Of a stretch of DNA of 8,205 nt, positions 5,197-8,205 are shown in pieces. The notes below the pieces were generated by a model. That model saw nothing but the letters and a program-made list of their open reading frames with translations. It ran no database searches and had not been told where the DNA came from. Source of the DNA: an uncultured Lachnospiraceae bacterium (GTDB lineage Bacteria > Bacillota_A > Clostridia > Lachnospirales > Lachnospiraceae); the NCBI GenBank assembly GCA_902766415.1, contig CACXDR010000219.1:1-8205 (forward strand). Direction: 5' to 3'. The position numbers and the translations under genes were made by a program. Position 1 is the first letter of the stretch. Each line of letters begins with the position of its first letter.

Positions 5197-6219
5197 ATGG
5201 CATACAAGGTACTTATCACGGAACCTGTCAATGTAAAAGGCCTGGATTACCTCCGCGAGCAGGGAATGGAGCTGGTCATGGGCACCGGTCCTTCTGAAGA
5301 GACCCTCCTCCGGGAATGCGCGGACTGTGACGGCGCGCTTACGCGGAACGGGAAGTTTTCAAAGAGGGTCTTCGAGGGCTGCCCGAAGCTGAAGGTGGTC
5401 TCCATGCATGGCGTGGGCGTCGACGGGATCGACGTGGACGCGGCGACGGCCATGGGCATCCAGATCTGCAACGCTGCGGAATCGAACCAGAAGTCGGTGG
5501 CGGAGTACGCGATCGGCCTTCTTCTGATGCTCGCGAAGCGCTCGGTCACCTACAATAACGGGACAAAGCGCGGGAAGATGTCGGACGTCCGCACGATCTA
5601 CGGAAATGACGTAAGCGGCAAGACGCTGGGCATCATCGGCATGGGGAAAATCGGGAGCCAGGTCGCGAAGATCGCCTCCCACGGACTCGGAATGTACGTG
5701 ATCGGCTATAACCGCCATATCTCGAAGAAGCAGGAAACGGACTTCGGCTGTCTCTCGCCGGACATGGACGAGGTCATCTCCTCGGCGGACTACCTGTCCC
5801 TCCACCTTCCCGCGAACATGGGGACCGAGCGGATCCTCGACGCGCGCAGGCTTTCCCTCATGAAGCCGACGGCCTGCCTCATCAATACAGGGCGCGGCGA
5901 GGTGATCGACGAGCAGGCGCTGATCGACTGCCTGAAGGAGGGAAGGATCCGCGGCGCGGCGCTCGACGTTTTCGAGGGGAACCTCCCGAAGGCCGACAAC
6001 CCGCTGCTCTTCATGGACAATGTGATCACGACGCCGCACACCGCCGCCTTCACCACGGAGGCGCTCGAGCGGATGTCCTACCAGGCGGCGCTCGGGATCG
6101 TCGAGGTCCTGGAGCATCGTCCCGTGACCTTCCCCGTGAACCGGCTCGGGGAGGATTCCGGGGACAAGAACATCGCCGCGGTCATGAGGTTCTTCCGGCA
6201 TGAGTTCAACCTGAAGTGA
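5197..6219 (+). CDS. D-2-hydroxyacid dehydrogenase (phosphoglycerate dehydrogenase-like), right operon
   Basis: This 340-residue protein is in the same family as the product of 575-1525 but is clearly diverged, with only scattered shared blocks such as the ADNPLL stretch. The Rossmann motif GMGKIG is at residues 148-153. The acidic residue that normally ends the second strand is replaced by Asn172, followed by Arg173, which suggests NADP(H) or relaxed cofactor use. Arg233 (NTGRGEVID) and His281 (TPHTAAFT) are in their catalytic positions. The usual Glu is Asn262 (DVFEGN), with Glu260 nearby. A tail of about 20 residues extends past the usual end. The ATG at 5197 is chosen because AAGGAG (5181-5186) is 10 bases upstream; the in-frame ATG at 5095 overlaps the promoter and would add 34 residues without family resemblance. 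It is the first gene of the right operon, under the divergent control region. Substrate unknown. Confidence 0.9.
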   Translation: MAYKVLITEPVNVKGLDYLREQGMELVMGTGPSEETLLRECADCDGALTRNGKFSKRVFEGCPKLKVVSMHGVGVDGIDVDAATAMGIQICNAAESNQKSVAEYAIGLLLMLAKRSVTYNNGTKRGKMSDVRTIYGNDVSGKTLGIIGMGKIGSQVAKIASHGLGMYVIGYNRHISKKQETDFGCLSPDMDEVISSADYLSLHLPANMGTERILDARRLSLMKPTACLINTGRGEVIDEQALIDCLKEGRIRGAALDVFEGNLPKADNPLLFMDNVITTPHTAAFTTEALERMSYQAALGIVEVLEHRPVTFPVNRLGEDSGDKNIAAVMRFFRHEFNLK

Positions 6220-6255
6220 GGCGGCAGAACTGCAGAGCCGGAAAGGAGGACGCAT

Positions 6256-6933
6256 ATGACAGTGGCAGTGGTCGGAGCCGGAAGGATGGGCTCCGTTACG
6301 GCAGAGCAGCTCCCGGATGACGTCCGGAAGCTTGTGATCGACCAGGACAGGGAGGCAGCGGAGCGTATCGCCGCGCGCATCGGCGGGACCGCTTCTTCAG
6401 AGTACGCGGCGCTTTCGGACGCCGGGATGGTGCTTCTCCTCCTGCCCGCGCCCGTGATCCCGGAGGCGGCGGAAGCCGCTGCGGGCCTTGTGAAGCCGGG
6501 TAGCGTGATCCTTAACATGTCCACGGGCGGAGAGTTCCCGGAGGGACTGAAGGAGCGGTATCCCGGGGTAAGCTTCATCGACGCGAAGATCGTCGGGCAT
6601 GCCGCATCCATGCGGGAGGGCGCGCCCTGCCTTGTCGTCGTCGGGACGGAGGACGCGGAGCTTCTCGAAAGGATCCGCGGGATCCTCCCGGGCTTCTCCC
6701 TCGTGGTTTCCGGGGACCCGTCCCTGGTCCCGGTGCTGAGCACCATCGCCACCACGGAAGGCATCCGCGCAGCGGTGCGTGTCAGGCAGGAGGCGGTAAA
6801 GCGCGGCGTCCCGGAGGAGTGGCTTAAGCCCCTCGTCTATACGGTCGCCGCGGGAAGCGTGCGCGCCTACATCGACGGAGACATGGGCGGGTTCGCGCGG
6901 AAGATCGCGGAACAGTTTGAATCGCAACAATAA
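6256..6933 (+). CDS. Short NAD(P)-binding protein of the beta-hydroxyacid dehydrogenase/6PGDH type
   Basis: This is a 225-residue Rossmann protein. The N-terminal motif VVGAGRMG (GxGxxG at 7-12) and Asp29 at the end of the second strand suggest NAD(H). GSVILNMSTG (82-91) and FIDAKIVGHAASMREGAPCLVVVG (107-130) align with the 'vvdmST' and 'DAPVSGG...G.L.imvGG' blocks of 6-phosphogluconate/beta-hydroxyacid dehydrogenases. DAPVSGG is altered to DAKIVGH, and I see no lysine at the expected catalytic position in the helix around 160-170. Full-length family members are about 290 residues, so the C-terminal helical domain is short. AAAGGAGG (6242-6249) is 6 bases before the ATG, and the gene starts 36 bases after the upstream dehydrogenase, so they are co-transcribed. 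It could be a divergent oxidoreductase, a pyrroline-5-carboxylate-reductase-like enzyme or an imine reductase relative. Family call is fairly sure, function is not. Confidence 0.7.
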   Translation: MTVAVVGAGRMGSVTAEQLPDDVRKLVIDQDREAAERIAARIGGTASSEYAALSDAGMVLLLLPAPVIPEAAEAAAGLVKPGSVILNMSTGGEFPEGLKERYPGVSFIDAKIVGHAASMREGAPCLVVVGTEDAELLERIRGILPGFSLVVSGDPSLVPVLSTIATTEGIRAAVRVRQEAVKRGVPEEWLKPLVYTVAAGSVRAYIDGDMGGFARKIAEQFESQQ

Positions 6934-6999
6934 GTCTCCCCGCCGCCAGGCTTCAGAAGCGCATGCGCGGGTAAGGGAGGGCGGAGCCTTTCCTGAACG

Positions 7000-7109
7000 C
7001 TTAAGAAGAGCTGCCGTATTAAAGCATCCGGCAGACAATGTTCCCCGGTGTCCGGAAGACCCGGGAAACATTGTCTGCGTTTGTTTTAACGCGGCAGCTT
7101 CTTCTTAAG
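7000..7109. repeat. ~110-bp palindromic element B, probable bidirectional terminator
   Basis: The outer arms starting CTTAAGAAG (7000-7008) and ending CTTCTTAAG (7101-7109) pair through AGCTGCCG/GCGGCAGCT and a TTAAA/TTTAA stretch, with a bulge and one mismatch. The inner arms pair through GCAGACAATGTT (7031-7042) and AACATTGTCTGC (7067-7078). It shares the core GACAATGTTCCCCGGTGTCCGG almost exactly with element A (441-540) and the GCGGCAG block in the right arm. The outer-arm bases differ from element A but mostly keep pairing. It lies between convergent genes ending at 6933 and 7133, and is probably a folded terminator and a member of a dispersed repeat family. Confidence 0.75.
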
Positions 7110-7132
7110 ACAGGAAGAGGGAGGTCGATGAT

Positions 7133-8205
7133 TCAGGAGAGGATCTCCGCGAAGCTCTCGATCCTGGTCGCGGTCTGGCCCAGGCTGTCGCCGAGCTGGT
7201 CGGTCTCAAAGGACAGGCAGGGGATCCCGGCGGCCTTCAGGTCCTTCATGAAGTACGGGACGTCGTATTCCTCGGGATCGCAGAACTTCATGAGGGAAAG
7301 GACCACGCCGTCCGCCCCGGTGTCCCGGCAGAGCTTTACCAGCATGGGGCCGCGCGGCTTCCCGTCCTCGTGGATGAGGGAGCAGCCGGTGCGCAGCATC
7401 CACTGCGCCGCGAGACGCTTAAGCGCGCCGCCGCCGCTTTCCGGCGCGTCGGTCCTGTACTGGCGGGATTCCTGCGCGAGATCGTCCCCGACGACCGCGA
7501 TGCCGTTTTCCGCAAAGATGTCAAGGAGCGCGTCCGGCTCGCAGGCGATGCCGGTCAGGACCACGCGCTTTCCGGGATAGTCGTAACGCGGAAGCGCCTT
7601 CAGCCCGTCGATGACGCCGCGCATGATCTCCGTGTGCTCCTCCTTGTCGAAGAACCAGGCGCTCTTCATGACCATGTGGCGGACGGAGGGCGTGATGACG
7701 TCAAGGTGGTCGTTCGCGGTATCGCAGAATTCACGCATGACCGCGTTGTGGGCGTTGTAGATCCGGATCGCCCTGCTCAGGGAGGCCTCGCTTACCATAT
7801 TGCCGGTGATGGTCGCCAGCATGACAAGGACCGCCTCGAACTCGCTGACCAGGTAATCCACGGCCGCGCGGCTTTTCCTGTTCTGGGGATAGACGATCGG
7901 GATCATCGGGATCTCCCTGACGCCGAAGCGCCAGTTCTGCGTCATGCAGCGGAGCGTGTCGCAGATCGCCGGGATGATGACGGCGGAGAGGCCCTTATAG
8001 ACGCCGGACAGGCCGAACTCCATGTTGGCCTGCATGATAGGGCAGGCGAACGCGGGGAGATAGCTTTTCGCGAGCTGGTATTCCGTCTGTCCGCCCCAGA
8101 GCCCCATGGGGACCATGCCGGCCGCGCAGACCAGCTGCTCCGGGGTGTAGGGGGCGAAGCAGCCGATGACCTGCTTCCCCTCGGAAAGGTATTTTTCCAG
8201 CATGC
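7133..8205 (-). CDS. 2-Hydroxyacyl-CoA dehydratase subunit, HgdB-type (5' end outside window)
   Basis: The visible 356 residues form the iron-sulfur subunit of the 2-hydroxyacyl-CoA dehydratase / benzoyl-CoA reductase family. These enzymes use [4Fe-4S] clusters and an ATP-driven activator to remove water from (R)-2-hydroxyacyl-CoA by a ketyl-radical route in strict anaerobes. Diagnostic blocks are GCFAPYTPEQLVCAAGMVPMG (split around residues 14-33), IPAICDTLRCMTQNWR (77-92) and LMKFCDPEEYD (304-314). Likely cluster cysteines are Cys54, Cys81 and Cys308, matching positions I recall from Acidaminococcus HgdB. Compared with that ~379-residue protein, the ATG at 8201-8203 is internal: the real start should be about 20 codons further out, past the edge. 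The stop is at 7133-7135. A partner subunit and an HgdC-like activator would be expected upstream. It is convergent with the right operon, so it belongs to another transcription unit. Substrate unknown. Confidence 0.9.
   Translation of the reverse strand, partial: MLEKYLSEGKQVIGCFAPYTPEQLVCAAGMVPMGLWGGQTEYQLAKSYLPAFACPIMQANMEFGLSGVYKGLSAVIIPAICDTLRCMTQNWRFGVREIPMIPIVYPQNRKSRAAVDYLVSEFEAVLVMLATITGNMVSEASLSRAIRIYNAHNAVMREFCDTANDHLDVITPSVRHMVMKSAWFFDKEEHTEIMRGVIDGLKALPRYDYPGKRVVLTGIACEPDALLDIFAENGIAVVGDDLAQESRQYRTDAPESGGGALKRLAAQWMLRTGCSLIHEDGKPRGPMLVKLCRDTGADGVVLSLMKFCDPEEYDVPYFMKDLKAAGIPCLSFETDQLGDSLGQTATRIESFAEILS

Noticed and set aside
5359..6255. Long minus-strand open frame opposite the right dehydrogenase
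   Set aside because: It is an antisense shadow of a gene with intact Rossmann and catalytic motifs, with no plausible ribosome binding site or family match.
6950..6968. Small palindromes GCTTC-A-GAAGC and GCGCATGCGC after the right operon
   Set aside because: The first has a one-base loop and the second no loop, and no T run follows. They are common by chance in GC-rich DNA, and element B just downstream is the better terminator.

Overview
The window is about 8.2 kb of GC-rich bacterial DNA carrying seven protein genes, two of them cut by the window edges. Every complete gene has a strong AGGAG-type ribosome binding site. Together with a PucR-family regulator, an HgdB-type 2-hydroxyacyl-CoA dehydratase subunit and intrinsic terminators, this points to an anaerobic, amino-acid-fermenting Firmicute (Clostridia or Negativicutes). 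The genus cannot be told from the sequence. No rRNA, tRNA, CRISPR array or transposase is visible.

Layout. 1-420 (+): 3' end of glyA. 441-540: a ~100-bp near-perfect palindrome between convergent genes. 575-3618 (-): a three-gene operon read right to left, consisting of an Asp/Glu-racemase-family protein, a class I/II PLP aminotransferase and a D-2-hydroxyacid dehydrogenase, with a hairpin in each intercistronic gap. 3689-3738: intrinsic terminator with a very long T tract (minus strand) ending the regulator gene. 3794-4972 (-): PucR-family regulator. 4973-5196: AT-rich divergent control region holding two recognisable promoters and two dyads. 5197-6933 (+): a second D-2-hydroxyacid dehydrogenase followed by a short Rossmann protein of the beta-hydroxyacid dehydrogenase type. 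7000-7109: a second ~100-bp palindrome related to the first. 7133-8205 (-): HgdB-type dehydratase subunit running off the right edge.

How the parts may work together (inference). The regulator lies between two enzyme operons. An identical 15-base sequence containing the perfect dyad GACA-AAA-TGTC occurs just outside each end of the regulator gene. One copy overlaps the regulator's own promoter and lies upstream of the right operon's promoter; the other lies upstream of the left operon. The regulator therefore probably controls itself and both operons. Racemase, aminotransferase and 2-hydroxyacid dehydrogenases are the activities needed to turn an amino acid into a 2-oxoacid and then a (R)-2-hydroxyacid. 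An HgdB-type dehydratase acts on the CoA ester of such hydroxyacids, but it lies in a separate transcription unit and its link to the cluster is only suggestive. The substrate cannot be named. The most notable items are the putative PucR operator pair, a perfect 8+8 dyad inside the right-hand promoter, the repeated large palindromes bracketing the module, and the absence of the usual catalytic Glu in both dehydrogenases.
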